A DNA stretch of 64,000 bases from Mycolicibacter virginiensis (lineage in GTDB: Bacteria > Actinomycetota > Actinomycetes > Mycobacteriales > Mycobacteriaceae), in contig NZ_CP092430.2 in assembly GCF_022374935.2 (NCBI RefSeq), positions 1,674,001 to 1,738,000 of the forward strand, read 5' to 3'. The translations under genes were made by a program, and so were the position numbers. This document shows, in pieces, positions 53,370 to 64,000 of this stretch (positions within the stretch are counted from its first letter, which is position 1; the number at the start of each line of letters is the position of its first letter). The notes under the pieces were generated by a model. That model did not search any database, was not told the DNA's origin, and saw only the letters and a list, made by a program, of their open reading frames with translations.

Positions 53370-54266
53370 TCAGTGCAACAGGGACTCGGTGAGCAGGCCG
53401 CTGACCATCGACTCGATGGTCGATTCGATCGACGAGGCCAAGGTGGCGGTCACGGATGCGACGGCCTGGGTGCGGAACCGCACCAGCATGCCGATCAGCT
53501 CGGCGATCTCGGTGTCGGCGGGCAAGGGTGCTCCGGGCTGAATCCGGGTCAGGACGTGCTCGGCGCCGGCTCGCACCAGCATCTGGCTGATCGCATCGAT
53601 GTGCGGCAACGACTGCTCGTAGAGGTCGATCAGTTTGTCGATGGCGATGCCGTAGCCGCGGACCTCGTTAAAGGCATCGATCAACTTGGGCCGGGTGATG
53701 GTGGCCAGCGCGTCGGCCTCGTTGAGCCGGATCACCCCGAGCGCCACCAGCCGCCGCATTGCCGGCGGGTCGCCGATTCGCTGCTCGGCTTCCGCGCGTG
53801 GCATGGTCTCGGGCTGTTCGGTGGTCCAGCTACCGGCGATCGCGCTTTCCAGTCCCAGGATGTCGCCGAGGTCCTTGCCCTGCTCCCAGGCGCCGATCAT
53901 CTCTTTGACGTGCGCGATGGTGTAGCCGCGGTCGAGCATCGAGGTGATCAGCCGCAGCCGGGTCAGGTGGGTGTCGTTGTACAACGCGATCCGCCCGACC
54001 CGTCGCGGCGGTGGGAGCAGATCCCGGTCCCGGTAGACCCGCACGTTGCGGGTGGTGGTGCCGCCCAGTCGAGCCAGGTCGTCGATCCGGTACTCCCGGG
54101 ATGCCGTGTCGCCGCCCGGGTGGCGCACTACGATCTCGAAGAGCTGGGTCACCGCGGCCTCGATCACCTCGCGGGATTCGCGCCGCACCCGGCGGGGGAT
54201 CCGCCGCAGATTCGCCAGCACCCCGGCGATGGAGTCGGGCTTGGCGGGACGATCCGGTGCGGTCAT
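53370..54266 (-). CDS. MerR-family transcriptional regulator
   Basis: 298 aa. A winged HTH at residues ~58-125 (YRIDDLARLGGTTTRNVRVY, RVGRIALYNDTHLTRLRLI) and a long helical effector domain. The ATG overlaps the monooxygenase gene stop by 4 nt, so it is last in the leftward SDR-diiron-monooxygenase-regulator operon and probably controls it. The ligand is unknown. Confidence 0.85.
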   Translation of the reverse strand: MTAPDRPAKPDSIAGVLANLRRIPRRVRRESREVIEAAVTQLFEIVVRHPGGDTASREYRIDDLARLGGTTTRNVRVYRDRDLLPPPRRVGRIALYNDTHLTRLRLITSMLDRGYTIAHVKEMIGAWEQGKDLGDILGLESAIAGSWTTEQPETMPRAEAEQRIGDPPAMRRLVALGVIRLNEADALATITRPKLIDAFNEVRGYGIAIDKLIDLYEQSLPHIDAISQMLVRAGAEHVLTRIQPGAPLPADTEIAELIGMLVRFRTQAVASVTATLASSIESTIESMVSGLLTESLLH

Positions 54267-55732
54267 GCCACCGCGTGGTAGTCGGCGAGGCGGAAACTGC
54301 GCATCTGCCGAAGATACTGCGTTGCGAACCCCGGGTACATCGACGCGTTGAAACCGTCCTCGGTCAGGTACCAGCTGCGACAGCCCGTCATCCAGGTCGT
54401 CTTGCCCAGCCGGCGCTGAATCTGCTCGTTGTGGCGACGTTGCACAGCGTCACGCACGTCGAGGTAGCGCAGGTGTCCCCGGCGGATCGCGCCGATGGCA
54501 CGCACCACGTAGTCGATCTGGCCTTCGACGTAGACCAGCAGTGAGTTGTGTCCCGGTCCGGAGTTGGGGCCGGTCATGAAGAAAAGGTTCGGGTAGCCGT
54601 GGGTCTGAATGCTCTTGAAGGCCTGACCGCCGCCGCTCCAGTCGCTGGCCAGTGACCGGCCGTCCAGTCCGGTGACCGGAAAGGGCGGGCCGGTCAGGTG
54701 TACGTCATAGCCGGTCGCGAACACGATGGCGTCCAGGTGGTGTTCCACGCCGTCGCTGGTGCGGATGCCCGATGGACTGAGAGTGGCGATCGGCCAGGAG
54801 ATCAGCTTGCAGTTGTCGCGCTGCAGCGCCGGGTAGTAGTCGCTGGAGATCAGCATGCGCTTGCAGCCGGGGGTGAAGTCCGGGGTGAGCTGGCGACGTA
54901 ACCACGGATCCTTGACTGTCGCGCGCAGGTGGGCTTTGCCCAGTTGAGCGACCAGTCCGCTGAGCGGGGTGTTCCATACCAGCGCGGTGGCGCTGGCCTC
55001 GTGCCCCCAGAACAGTGCTTGGCGAGCAAGCTGTTGGGCCGCTGGGACTTTGGCGAACAGCTCCTGCACCGCGGCCGGCACGGCCATGTCCAGCCGGGGG
55101 ATCACCCAGCCTGGAGTGCGCTGAAAGACCTTGACGAATCCGGCTTGTTCGACCAGCTCTGGGATGATCTGCACCGCACTGGCGCCGGTGCCGATGACCG
55201 CGACCCGTTTGCCGGTGAAGTCGTAGTCGTGATCCCAGCGGGCGCTGTGGATCTTGTGGCCGGTGTAGCTATCCAGCCCGCGCAAGGCCGGGAATCTGGA
55301 GTCCGGCAGCGGTCCGGATGCCAGCACCACGGTGCGGGTCCGAAATTTCGTGCGCCCGGCCGACACTGTCCATACTCCGGCGCCCTCGTCGAAAGTCAGC
55401 CCGGTGACCTCGGTGCCGAACCGGATGTGGCGGCGCAGGTCGAACCGGTCGACCATGTCCTCTATGTGCGCACAGATCTCGCCGGCTGAAGGGTAGGCCC
55501 GCGACCAGGTGGGGTTGGCGACGAAGGAGAAGGAGTACAGCAGCGACGGAATGTCGCACGCCGCACCGGGATAGCGGGTGTCGCGCCAGGTGCCGCCGAC
55601 CCGGTCGCTGCGTTCCAGAATGATGATCTCGTCGTCGCCGGCCAGGCCCGCCTCGGCCAGTTTGATTGCCGCGCCGATTCCGCTGAATCCGGCACCAACG
55701 ATCAGTGTCTGGTAGATCTGCCCGCGGGCCAC
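54263..55732 (-). CDS. Baeyer-Villiger type flavin monooxygenase
   Basis: 489 aa. FAD motif GAGFSGIGAAIKL at the N-terminus, NADPH motif GTGASAVQIIPEL near residue 180, and between them YTGHKIHSARWD, the Baeyer-Villiger fingerprint FxGxxxHxxxW with Tyr for Phe. The family includes MymA and EthA of M. tuberculosis. GTG 55732 start; it follows the diiron-protein gene by 1 bp. Confidence 0.88.
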   Translation of the reverse strand: MARGQIYQTLIVGAGFSGIGAAIKLAEAGLAGDDEIIILERSDRVGGTWRDTRYPGAACDIPSLLYSFSFVANPTWSRAYPSAGEICAHIEDMVDRFDLRRHIRFGTEVTGLTFDEGAGVWTVSAGRTKFRTRTVVLASGPLPDSRFPALRGLDSYTGHKIHSARWDHDYDFTGKRVAVIGTGASAVQIIPELVEQAGFVKVFQRTPGWVIPRLDMAVPAAVQELFAKVPAAQQLARQALFWGHEASATALVWNTPLSGLVAQLGKAHLRATVKDPWLRRQLTPDFTPGCKRMLISSDYYPALQRDNCKLISWPIATLSPSGIRTSDGVEHHLDAIVFATGYDVHLTGPPFPVTGLDGRSLASDWSGGGQAFKSIQTHGYPNLFFMTGPNSGPGHNSLLVYVEGQIDYVVRAIGAIRRGHLRYLDVRDAVQRRHNEQIQRRLGKTTWMTGCRSWYLTEDGFNASMYPGFATQYLRQMRSFRLADYHAVA

Positions 55733-55733
55733 G

Positions 55734-56654
55734 TCAGGCCGCCGGTTCGTGGGTGAGCTCTTTGAACCAGCTCGGGATCGGCTTGAGCAGGCGCTTGGGG
55801 TAGAAGCCGGACAGCCACACCGCCGGGTTGGCCAGCAGGTGATATGGGCTGTCCGGGTTGGCCATCCAGCCTGAGTAGCGTTTGACCACCTGATACGCCG
55901 GCACCCGCCGGGTGTGTTCGCCGCGCTCGCCGAACTGCGTGAAACGCATCAGCGCCGAGTACAGCCGCTGGGGATCGAGTCCCATGCCGATCACCTCGTT
56001 GCGGACCCGGTTGAGCAGTGGGATCGAGATCAGCGCGCCGACGATCAGCGAAGGGGAGGCTATGGTGCCGACGAACTCGATCGCCAGCCGGCGGGCGTCG
56101 GCGTGCCCGATCATCTCCAACACTTCGAAATCGACAGCGATGTGCCGGGATTCGTCGTTGTTGATCTTCTCGAACACCTGATGGCACACCGGGTCGTCGA
56201 CCTCGTCGAGCAGGAACTTGAGCAGGGCACCGTCGAGTGCGACCTCCAGCATCGGGATCACCGTGCCCAGCACCGACAGTGGCAAGTCGTCGGAGTAGTC
56301 GTCGAGCCACTGCATCGCCAACCGGATATTCACATTCGGTTCGGGCATCTCGCCGTCTTCGAGCATGCCCCAGCGCTTCATCAGCGCCAGCTCGGCGTTG
56401 GCGTGGCGTTGCTCCTCGGCATGGAAGTAGCGGTAGATCTCGGCCAGTGTCGCGGTGGGCGCCTTACGCGCCATGGCCGCGAAGCCGCGGGCGCCGATAT
56501 TCTCGATCCAGCACAGGTCGGCCATGAATTTCTTGAGTTTCGGCACCATTTCAGGCCGGATCAGCTCGGCTCCCGGTGCGTCCCAGTCGATATCGGCCAG
56601 AGCCCATTGCCGATCCTTGATCTTGGCGAGCATGACGTCCATGTCGAGAGCCAT
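55734..56654 (-). CDS. ferritin-like diiron protein
   Basis: 306 aa. Two metal motifs, EEQRHANAE (about residue 80) and NDESRHIAVDF (about 165), give the ExxRH pair of diiron oxygenases. The upstream AAGGAG and ATG 56654 are clear. It is encoded between SDR and monooxygenase, so it likely acts in the same oxidation pathway. Substrate not known. Confidence 0.8.
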   Translation of the reverse strand: MALDMDVMLAKIKDRQWALADIDWDAPGAELIRPEMVPKLKKFMADLCWIENIGARGFAAMARKAPTATLAEIYRYFHAEEQRHANAELALMKRWGMLEDGEMPEPNVNIRLAMQWLDDYSDDLPLSVLGTVIPMLEVALDGALLKFLLDEVDDPVCHQVFEKINNDESRHIAVDFEVLEMIGHADARRLAIEFVGTIASPSLIVGALISIPLLNRVRNEVIGMGLDPQRLYSALMRFTQFGERGEHTRRVPAYQVVKRYSGWMANPDSPYHLLANPAVWLSGFYPKRLLKPIPSWFKELTHEPAA

Positions 56655-56665
56655 CGTGATCTCCT

Positions 56666-57523
56666 TTAGTCGGACCTACCTGGCAATGCCGCACTGGCCC
56701 GGAATGCCAGTCCGATGGTTCGGGTGAATGTCTCCGGCGCGAAACGTTTGATGTTCCAACTGATCTTGGCGTCCAGCTGCGGCATGCAGTACAACCCGCC
56801 TCGGTCATGCGTGTCCAAGCAGTCGCGGGCAACGCGTTGGGCGGAGAGCCCGGTCCAACGCATCAGCAGGTTGGCCGCCTCACTGGATTGGGCGGTGATT
56901 CGGCCGGATTCGACGATGTTGGTCTTGACGAAGGTCGGGCACAGCACGGTGACGCCGATGCCGGTACCGGACAGCTCGGCTGCCAAGGTCTCCGACAGGG
57001 ACAGCACACCGGCCTTGCTGACGTTGTAGGCCGCCATTTCCGGGGCGGCGCCGAACGATGCGGCGGAGGCGACGTTGATGATGCCGCGGGGTTGCTCGGA
57101 TCGCGCCTCGCGCAGGATCGGGGTGAACACGTGACAGCCGTGGATAGGGCCCCACAGGTTGATGCCCAGCGTCCAGGTCCAGTCGTCCAGCGCCATCTCG
57201 CCGATCGGCTGCCCGCCGGCACCGACGCCGGCGTTGTTGATCACCAGGGTGGGCGGGTGGCCGAACCAGGACTGCGCGGTGTCGGCCAGCGCGGTGACCT
57301 CGTCGATCGCTGAGACGTCGCAGTGCACGGCGGTGGCGCGGCCACCCGCGCCGGTGATGGCTTCGACGGTGCCCCGGGCGGCGTCATCGTCGATGTCGCT
57401 GCAGACCACGGCGCTGCCGCGGCGGGCGAGCTCGATGGCGAACGCGGCTCCGATGCCGCTTCCCGCGCCGGTGACGACGGCGGAGGCCCCATGGCTGCGC
57501 TTGGGCGATCGGCCAAGGATCAT
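56666..57523 (-). CDS. short-chain dehydrogenase/reductase
   Basis: 285-aa classical SDR: TGAGSGIG coenzyme motif near residue 18, NNAGVG, catalytic Ser in NVASAAS and YNVSK. The acidic residue in CSDIDDD after strand 2 suggests NAD preference. It is first of the leftward operon; AATGGTGCCATT, a 12-bp palindrome at 57542-57553, lies 18 bp upstream as a candidate operator. Confidence 0.87.
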   Translation of the reverse strand: MILGRSPKRSHGASAVVTGAGSGIGAAFAIELARRGSAVVCSDIDDDAARGTVEAITGAGGRATAVHCDVSAIDEVTALADTAQSWFGHPPTLVINNAGVGAGGQPIGEMALDDWTWTLGINLWGPIHGCHVFTPILREARSEQPRGIINVASAASFGAAPEMAAYNVSKAGVLSLSETLAAELSGTGIGVTVLCPTFVKTNIVESGRITAQSSEAANLLMRWTGLSAQRVARDCLDTHDRGGLYCMPQLDAKISWNIKRFAPETFTRTIGLAFRASAALPGRSD

Positions 57524-57570
57524 GTGACTGAGTCAACAGCCAATGGTGCCATTAGTCAATGGCAATGTTT

Positions 57571-57646
57571 AGAGCCGGGCCCGGGCCTATGGACCCGAAC
57601 CCGGCTCTGGTGCCGCGCGAGCGCTGGGATCTCCAGCGCCCGCGCG
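57571..57646 (-). terminator. two hairpins after the exported-protein gene
   Basis: AGAGCCGGG/CCCGGCTCT (57571-57608) and CGCGC-GCGCTGG/CCAGCGC-GCGCG (57614-57646). They lie 20 bp past the stop at 57667 on the leftward strand. No T-tract. Confidence 0.6.
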
Positions 57647-57666
57647 AGACAGGTGGTGCGGTGCTG

Positions 57667-58596
57667 CTAGTTGAACAGGCTGTCGAGCCAACCGAAGTCG
57701 AGCAGGCTGGCGGCCGCAGCTGCGTCACCGGGGTCGACGTCCACCTCGGGAACCGGGATGGTCGAGGTCAGCGCGTCGGCGAACTTGCCCGGCAGGAAGT
57801 CGAGGAAGTAGGACAGGGTGCCTTGCTCGGTGATCAGGCCCCACCACTGGCCGGTGTCCTCACCGGTGTCGGAGTCCCAGGTGATGTAGCCGTTGAGCAG
57901 TGCGTCGAACGGGTCCTGCGCCACGTGCTCGATACCGTCGGGCACGCCGGTCAGGTTCTCCGACAGCGCGAACATGAAGCCGATGAGCGGTTCCGTCAGG
58001 TACTTGGCGGAGGTCTTCCAGAAGCTGAAGTCGCCGAAGATCTCCTGCAGGTTCGCCCAAACATGGGTCAGGTCGGCGCCGATGCCCATCATGCCGGGCA
58101 CGAACTCACCGGTGCCACGCACGGTGTGGTCGAACAGCGGCTGGAAGATGTTGTTCATGTTGAACAACATGTCCCAGTTGATCAGGTTCCAGGCATTGGT
58201 GAAGTCGCCCTGTTGAAGGAATTCCATGACCTGCGGGATGATGACTTCCAGGCCCTTGACCTGGCCTCCGCCGGACCACATGATTTCGAGGCCATCGAGC
58301 ACGCCCTGGATGCTGTTGCTGGTGGTCTCGCCGTAGTAGCTGCCTAGATCACCGAGCGCGGTGAAGACCGGGTTCGGGCCCGTGAGCAGGTCCATGATGT
58401 GGTCGAGGTTCTCGCCAGTGGTAGCGGTGAGCTCGACGGCGGGCTGGTGGGCGGCCGCGCTGATCATCGGGGCGACCGGGTTGACGGCGATCACGCCGGC
58501 GCCGGCCAGGGCGACGCCCGCGGCCAGCAGGCCCGTGGCGCGGGTGTTAAAGGCGGTGCCGCGGTCGGTCGAACCGGCGGCCATGGCGAGCTGCAT
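57667..58596 (-). CDS. exported mycobacterial protein, possibly iron-regulated
   Basis: 309 aa. An N-terminal hydrophobic segment (ATGLLAAGVALAGAGVIAVN, then PVAPMISAAA) would direct export. The mature part is helical and rich in Asn/Phe/Trp (QQGDFTNAWNLINWDMLFNM, YLTEPLIGFMFALSENLTGV). The ATG has AAGGAGAA upstream. It is divergent from mbtL and shares the iron-box region, so it may respond to iron. No named family. Confidence 0.68.
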   Translation of the reverse strand: MQLAMAAGSTDRGTAFNTRATGLLAAGVALAGAGVIAVNPVAPMISAAAHQPAVELTATTGENLDHIMDLLTGPNPVFTALGDLGSYYGETTSNSIQGVLDGLEIMWSGGGQVKGLEVIIPQVMEFLQQGDFTNAWNLINWDMLFNMNNIFQPLFDHTVRGTGEFVPGMMGIGADLTHVWANLQEIFGDFSFWKTSAKYLTEPLIGFMFALSENLTGVPDGIEHVAQDPFDALLNGYITWDSDTGEDTGQWWGLITEQGTLSYFLDFLPGKFADALTSTIPVPEVDVDPGDAAAAASLLDFGWLDSLFN

Positions 58597-58684
58597 TGCT
58601 TCTCCTTATTGTGACCTCATCTGAAATGAGGTTCCTGTCTATGTAGAACGCGGGCTAACGTTAACCACAGCAGCAAACATCAGG

Positions 58685-58703
58685 CAAGCCTTGCCTTACC
58701 CTA
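58685..58703 (-). promoter_or_regulatory. weak IdeR-like box
   Basis: AAGCCTTGCCTTACCCTAA matches 10 of 19 positions of the inverted IdeR consensus. It lies 89 bp before the exported-protein gene; weak on its own, more credible beside the box at 58722. Confidence 0.4.
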
Positions 58704-58721
58704 AGTGTTGCGAGTCACAAG

Positions 58722-58740
58722 ATAGGGCAAGCTAACCTTA
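58722..58740 (+). promoter_or_regulatory. IdeR iron box before mbtL
   Basis: ATAGGGCAAGCTAACCTTA matches 14 of 19 positions. It is followed by TAGCGT (58756-58761), a possible -10, and 8 nt later by the mbtL ATG. Confidence 0.75.
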
Positions 58741-58769
58741 GTTCGCGGTTTGGTGTAGCGTCCCTCAAC

Positions 58770-59026
58770 ATGACCGCTTCATCGCCCGATGCCATCAACG
58801 CCGCGCTGCGTGAGATCTTGCGAGACGACCTGCAGGTCGATCTCAACCGCGTGACTCCGGAGTCGCGGCTGGTGGATGATGTCGGCCTCGATTCGGTGGC
58901 CTTCGCCATCGGCATGGTCGCCATTGAGGATCGGCTGGGTGTAGCGCTGTCTGAGGAAGACCTGTTGAACTGCGACACGGTCGGCGACCTTGAGGCCGCC
59001 ATCCGGGCGAAAGCCCCCGCCGACGC

Positions 59027-59030
<4 letters not shown>
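58770..59030 (+). CDS. mbtL: mycobactin acyl carrier protein MbtL
   Basis: 86-aa acyl carrier protein. The phosphopantetheine Ser is in [10 protein letters not shown]. It carries the fatty acyl chain that MbtK later moves to the mycobactin lysine. It overlaps mbtM by 4 nt. Confidence 0.9.
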
Positions 59031-60609
<1,579 letters not shown>

Positions 60610-60613
<4 letters not shown>

Positions 60614-61794
60614 CTCAGGTGATTGCGGAGTCGGATGGCTCGGATATCGACGCTTACCGCGGTTTGCTCAACGAGGTGTTCGACCAGCAGGTCGTGGACT
60701 GGACGGCCGAAGCAGAGGACAGCGGGCGCTTTCCCCGCAAGCTGATCGAGCACCTCGGTAGGGCGGGCGTCTTCACGCAGAAGTGGGCGGGAGCGCAGCC
60801 CACCGATGTGGCCAAACTCCTGGAACTGGCCTACGCCCTGGGGCGGCTCGGGTCTGCGGGCATCGGAGTCGGTGTGAGCCTGCAGGATTCGTCGATCTCG
60901 ATTCTGCACCGCTTCGGCCGATCCGAGTACCTGAAGGACATCTGCCAGCGGGCCATTCGCGGCCAAGCGGTGTTGTGTATCGGCGCGTCGGAGGAGTCCG
61001 GGGGATCGGACCTGCAGCGGGTGCAGACCGAGGCCCGTTCCGTGCGCGACGGTTTCGAGGTGCGTGGCCGCAAGAAGTTCGTGTCGCTGTCGCCCATCTC
61101 CGATCACATCCTGGTGCTGGCGCGCAGCATGGACCACGATGAGAACAGCCGGCACGGCAACGTCATGATGATCGCGGTGCCGACCGATCAGGTGCAGGTA
61201 CACGAGCCGTTCAGCAAGGTCGGGGCTGGACCCCTGGACACCGCACCGGTCGACATCGACACCTGGGTGCCCGCCGACGCCCTGATCGCTCGGCCAGGCA
61301 CCGGGCTGGCCGCCATCTCCTGGGGCCTGGCGCACGAGCGCATGTCGATCGCTGGGCAGGTCGCCTCGTCGACCCAGAAGATTCTCGGCATCACCCACGC
61401 GCGGATGATGCACCGCACCCAGTTCGGTGCCACCCTGTTCGAGCATCAGGCGCTGCGGCTGCGAATCGCCGACCTGCAGGCCCGAGTCGACCTTCTTCGT
61501 CACGGGCTCAACGGATTTGCGGCCGGGGGCAAACTCGACCTGCGGACCTCCGCGGCGATGAAAGTGACCGCGGCGCGGCTGGGCGAAGAGGTGATCGCCG
61601 AGTGCATGCACATCTTCGGCGGGACCGGCTACCTGGTCGACGAGACGCCGCTTGGGCGCTGGTGGCGAGACATGAAGCTGGCCCGTGTTGGCGGCGGCAC
61701 CGACGAGGTGCTCTGGGAGTTGGTGGCAGCCGGGATGCGCCCCGACTACGACGGCTACGCCGAGCTGTTCGACAGCGGGTCGTCGTCGGGGTAG
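60610..61794 (+). CDS. mbtN: acyl-ACP dehydrogenase MbtN
   Basis: 394-aa FadE14-type flavoprotein that makes the double bond in the mycobactin acyl chain. Motifs: [20 protein letters not shown] and end [23 protein letters not shown] 60610 overlaps the mbtM stop. Its last 40 bp overlap the convergent mbtK gene. Confidence 0.9.
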
Positions 61795-62384
61795 CGCAGC
61801 GCCGCGTAAAGCGCCATCTTGCGATAACCCATGTCGTGTTCGCCGAGGAAGACGCCGCCGACATATTCGGCGAGCCGGCGCATGGCCGTGTTGCGGTACT
61901 CGGGTTCGAACATCATCCGACGGCACTGCGGCTCGAGCTCGAAGACATAGGACATGATGCGCGGCAACAGGATTGCCGCGAACCCACGATTGACCACCGT
62001 GGTATCGGCGACGGCGGCGTGAATGCCCAGGTCATACGGGTCGGCCGCGTAATACTTGGCGATGGAATCCTTTGCCGCCCGGTAGATCTCGATATAGCCG
62101 CCGTCTTGTCCATTCCGGCTGACGATCAACGGCCGCGAATAGCTGCCGTTGACCTGGGCGGAGAGATAGGCGTGCCAGCGCTCCGGCGGCCAGGCGGACT
62201 CCCATGTCTCGGCCAGATGAGGCCGGTTCATCCACTCGGAGATCATCTCCGCGTCGGTGTCCGGGTCTGCCACCCGGATCGTGTAAGGCTCGGCCAGCAC
62301 CGGGATCGGGGGCGGCGGGACGCGGCGGACCTCGTCGGACAGGTCTGTCAGCTCGCGGTGCAGGATGGTTGCGGCGTCAGTCAT
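61755..62384 (-). CDS. mbtK: lysine N6-acyltransferase MbtK
   Basis: 209-aa GNAT protein that transfers the long acyl chain to the lysine N6 of mycobactin. Family pattern: [40 protein letters not shown], and [20 protein letters not shown]. It is divergent from irtA and shares an iron box with it. Confidence 0.92.
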   Translation of the reverse strand: MTDAATILHRELTDLSDEVRRVPPPPIPVLAEPYTIRVADPDTDAEMISEWMNRPHLAETWESAWPPERWHAYLSAQVNGSYSRPLIVSRNGQDGGYIEIYRAAKDSIAKYYAADPYDLGIHAAVADTTVVNRGFAAILLPRIMSYVFELEPQCRRMMFEPEYRNTAMRRLAEYVGGVFLGEHDMGYRKMALYAALRYPDDDPLSNSSA

Positions 62385-62423
62385 AACGAGCAGTGAGCCT
62401 ACCGGAGCATCTATTCGAGTAAG

Positions 62424-62442
62424 TGAGGGTAGGGTAACCTAG
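62424..62442. promoter_or_regulatory. IdeR iron box between mbtK and irtA
   Basis: TGAGGGTAGGGTAACCTAG matches 15 of 19 positions. It lies 40 bp before mbtK and 69 bp before irtA and can control both. Confidence 0.75.
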
Positions 62443-62510
62443 GTTCGACTTGGCGGCGGGGCGCCGAGCCCGACTCCGCGGGGTGGGCCACCGTTGGCGA
62501 AAGGACCGTG

Positions 62511-64000
62511 ATGGCGCGCGGCTTGCAAGGTGCGATTCTGCGGGGCTTCGGTGCTCGAGACCACACCGCAACGGTGCTCGAGACCAGCTGGATCGCTCCA
62601 CATTGCATCAGGGTCTGGATGCATTCACCCACCCTGTTCACCGACGCAGCCGTCGAACCCAGTGCTTGGCTGCGGTTCTGGTTCCCGGACCCGGACGGAT
62701 CGGCCACCGAATTCCAGCGCGCCTACACCATCGCCGAGGGCGACGCCGAGAGCGGACGCTTCGCGGTCGACATGGTGCTGCACGAACCGGCCGGCCCGGC
62801 CACCCGCTGGGCCCGCACCGTGGAACCCGGAGCCACTATCTCGGCGATGTCGCTGATGGGCTCGTCGCGCTTCGAGGTCCCCGACGCCGACGCGCAGCCC
62901 GCCGGCTACCTCTTGATGGGGGACTCGGCGTCGATTCCCGGAATCAACGGAATCATCGGCACCGTCGCTCCCGACGTACCGATCGAGCTCTACCTCGAAC
63001 AGCACGAAGACGACGATCTGCTGATCCCGCTGCGGGAGCACCCCCGGCTGCGGGTGCACTGGGTGCCCCGCCGAGACGCGAGCTCGCTGGCCGCGGCGAT
63101 CGAGGCCCGCGACTGGTCGGACTGGTATGCCTGGGCCACCCCGGAAGCCGCGACGCTCAAGGCGCTGCGGACCCGGCTCCGCGACGAGTTCGGTTTCCCC
63201 AAATCCGAGATCCACGCGCAGGCCTACTGGACCGCCGGACGTGCCATGGGCACCCAGCGCGGGCCGGAAGACACCGCAAAGCCCGCGTCGACTCTGCCGT
63301 CACCAGACACAAGTGCGAGTGAGGTGCCCGGTTCATGCGGCGGTCCCAGCTTCGCCTCTCCTTCGTCGAGACTCGCTGAACCGCCGGGTGAGCGCACAGT
63401 CAACGCGAAGGGGGCGTGGCGCGCCCAGGCCGCGGGCCGGCTGCTCGGCGCGCTGAAGGTGCCGCTGATCATCTCCGGTGTCCTGCAGGCCCTGATCACC
63501 CTGCTGCAGTTGGCCCCGTTCGTGCTGCTGGTGGAGCTGGCCCGACTGTTGGTCGCCGGCGCCGACGAGTCACGGTTGTGGACGGTCGGAATCGCCGCAC
63601 TCTCCTTGCTGGGCTTGGGCACCTTGCTGGGCGCGGGACTGACGCTCTGGCTGCACGTCGTCGACGCCCGCTTCGCCAGCGCGCTGCGTACCCGATTGCT
63701 GAGCAAGCTGGCACGGCTGCCGCTGGGCTGGTTCACCGCCCGCGGATCCGGCTCGATCAAGCAACTGGTCGCCGACGACACCCTGTCGCTGCACTATCTG
63801 GTCACCCACGCCATCCCCGACGCCGTCGCCGCCGTGGTGGCACCGGTCGCGGTGCTGGTCTACCTGTTCGTGGTGGACTGGCGGGTGGCACTGGTGCTGT
63901 TCGTGCCGGTGCTGGTCTACATGGTGCTGATGTCGGTGATGATGACCCAGTCCGGCCCCAAGATCAGTCAGGCGCAACGCTGGGCCGAGCGGATGAACGG
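62511..64000 (+). CDS. irtA: IrtA, ABC importer of ferric carboxymycobactin (5' part)
   Basis: 496 codons before the window ends. Residues 1-255 form the siderophore-interacting FAD domain ([34 protein letters not shown]). A linker (about 260-305) leads to the membrane domain ([40 protein letters not shown]). The ATPase half lies beyond the window. IrtA works with IrtB to import and reduce ferric siderophore. ATG 62511 has AAAGGA upstream. The linker contains an in-frame copy of the genomic hairpin repeat. Confidence 0.92.
   Translation, partial: MARGLQGAILRGFGARDHTATVLETSWIAPHCIRVWMHSPTLFTDAAVEPSAWLRFWFPDPDGSATEFQRAYTIAEGDAESGRFAVDMVLHEPAGPATRWARTVEPGATISAMSLMGSSRFEVPDADAQPAGYLLMGDSASIPGINGIIGTVAPDVPIELYLEQHEDDDLLIPLREHPRLRVHWVPRRDASSLAAAIEARDWSDWYAWATPEAATLKALRTRLRDEFGFPKSEIHAQAYWTAGRAMGTQRGPEDTAKPASTLPSPDTSASEVPGSCGGPSFASPSSRLAEPPGERTVNAKGAWRAQAAGRLLGALKVPLIISGVLQALITLLQLAPFVLLVELARLLVAGADESRLWTVGIAALSLLGLGTLLGAGLTLWLHVVDARFASALRTRLLSKLARLPLGWFTARGSGSIKQLVADDTLSLHYLVTHAIPDAVAAVVAPVAVLVYLFVVDWRVALVLFVPVLVYMVLMSVMMTQSGPKISQAQRWAERMN
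63336..63390. repeat. in-frame copy of the 56-bp hairpin repeat in irtA
   Basis: The same module as 7595-7814: CGGCGGT, AGCTTCG, CTCTCCT, CGTCGAG, GCT, ACCGCCGGGT in the same order and spacing. It encodes [19 protein letters not shown] in the linker between the FAD and membrane domains. Confidence 0.85.

Noticed and set aside
62450..63322. 290-aa frame overlapping the start of irtA
   Set aside because: Arg-rich out-of-frame translation; the FAD-domain frame from ATG 62511 is the real gene and runs past the window edge.

Overview
The window is high-GC actinobacterial chromosome, almost certainly a Mycobacterium. The evidence is gene order and content: nadD-rsfS-gpgP-octT-degV, eis, comEA-comEC-holA-rpsT, rnz, lepA-lppR, subI-cysTWA, nirA-cysH, rpfD-hemW-mbtI, and mbtLMN-mbtK-irtA, with MmpS/MmpL proteins, paired FadE proteins and many ATGA/GTGA overlaps. 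I cannot name the species. All annotation was made by reading the sequence; no database search was run.

Layout. 1-3.4 kb: NAD synthesis (nadD), ribosome silencing (rsfS), two methylglucose-lipopolysaccharide genes (gpgP, octT) and a DegV protein. 3.4-8.9 kb: an MmpS/MmpL export pair, a lipoprotein, a four-copy 56-bp hairpin repeat and a DapB-like oxidoreductase. 8.9-14.7 kb: eis, a probable two-subunit acyl-CoA dehydrogenase, a lipoprotein, comEA and the 5' part of comEC. 14.74-25.69 kb: an ~10.95-kb integrated element that splits comEC. 25.7-30 kb: the 3' part of comEC, holA, rpsT, rnz, a CBS protein and a PemK-like protein. 30-33.3 kb: two paralogous secreted proteins and an IS30-family insertion sequence. 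33.4-38.7 kb: lepA, lppR, a GH15 trehalase and small membrane proteins. 38.7-48.7 kb: sulfate uptake (subI-cysT-cysW-cysA) and assimilatory reduction (nirA-cysH-chelatase), with an iron-box-controlled reductase operon between them. 48.8-53.4 kb: rpfD, hemW, mbtI and a CsoR-family regulator. 53.4-57.5 kb: a MerR regulator, flavin monooxygenase, diiron protein and SDR. 57.6-64 kb: an exported protein, mbtLMN, mbtK and the start of irtA.

The integrated element is the most unusual part. It carries a Bxb1-like large serine integrase, a P27-like terminase small subunit, an HK97-type major capsid protein with a fused Ig-like domain, a scaffold-like protein, three head-tail connector proteins and a D5/P4-type helicase-primase. 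Next to the helicase gene lies an iteron-like array phased at about 10 bp. I see no portal, large terminase, tail or lysis gene. This suggests a capsid-encoding phage satellite of the kind represented by phiRv1/phiRv2, dependent on a helper phage. Its attachment sites can be reconstructed: attP has two 15-bp near-palindromic arms around a central AC, and attB lies inside comEC, so exact excision would restore that gene. Near the right end are three copies of an operator/promoter-like cassette and a block of small unknown genes, one encoding a secreted four-cysteine protein.

Two regulons can be read from DNA sites. IdeR-like iron boxes precede the IucA/IucC-FhuF-like plus CysJ-like operon, mbtI, mbtL and mbtK/irtA. 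Leaderless cysteine-codon leader ORFs precede subI and nirA, matching the cysteine-attenuator arrangement known from M. smegmatis. Other points of note are a hairpin repeat found both as a tandem array and in frame inside irtA, an IS30 copy sitting in the loop of a transcription terminator, and a lepA gene without an ATG/GTG/TTG start.
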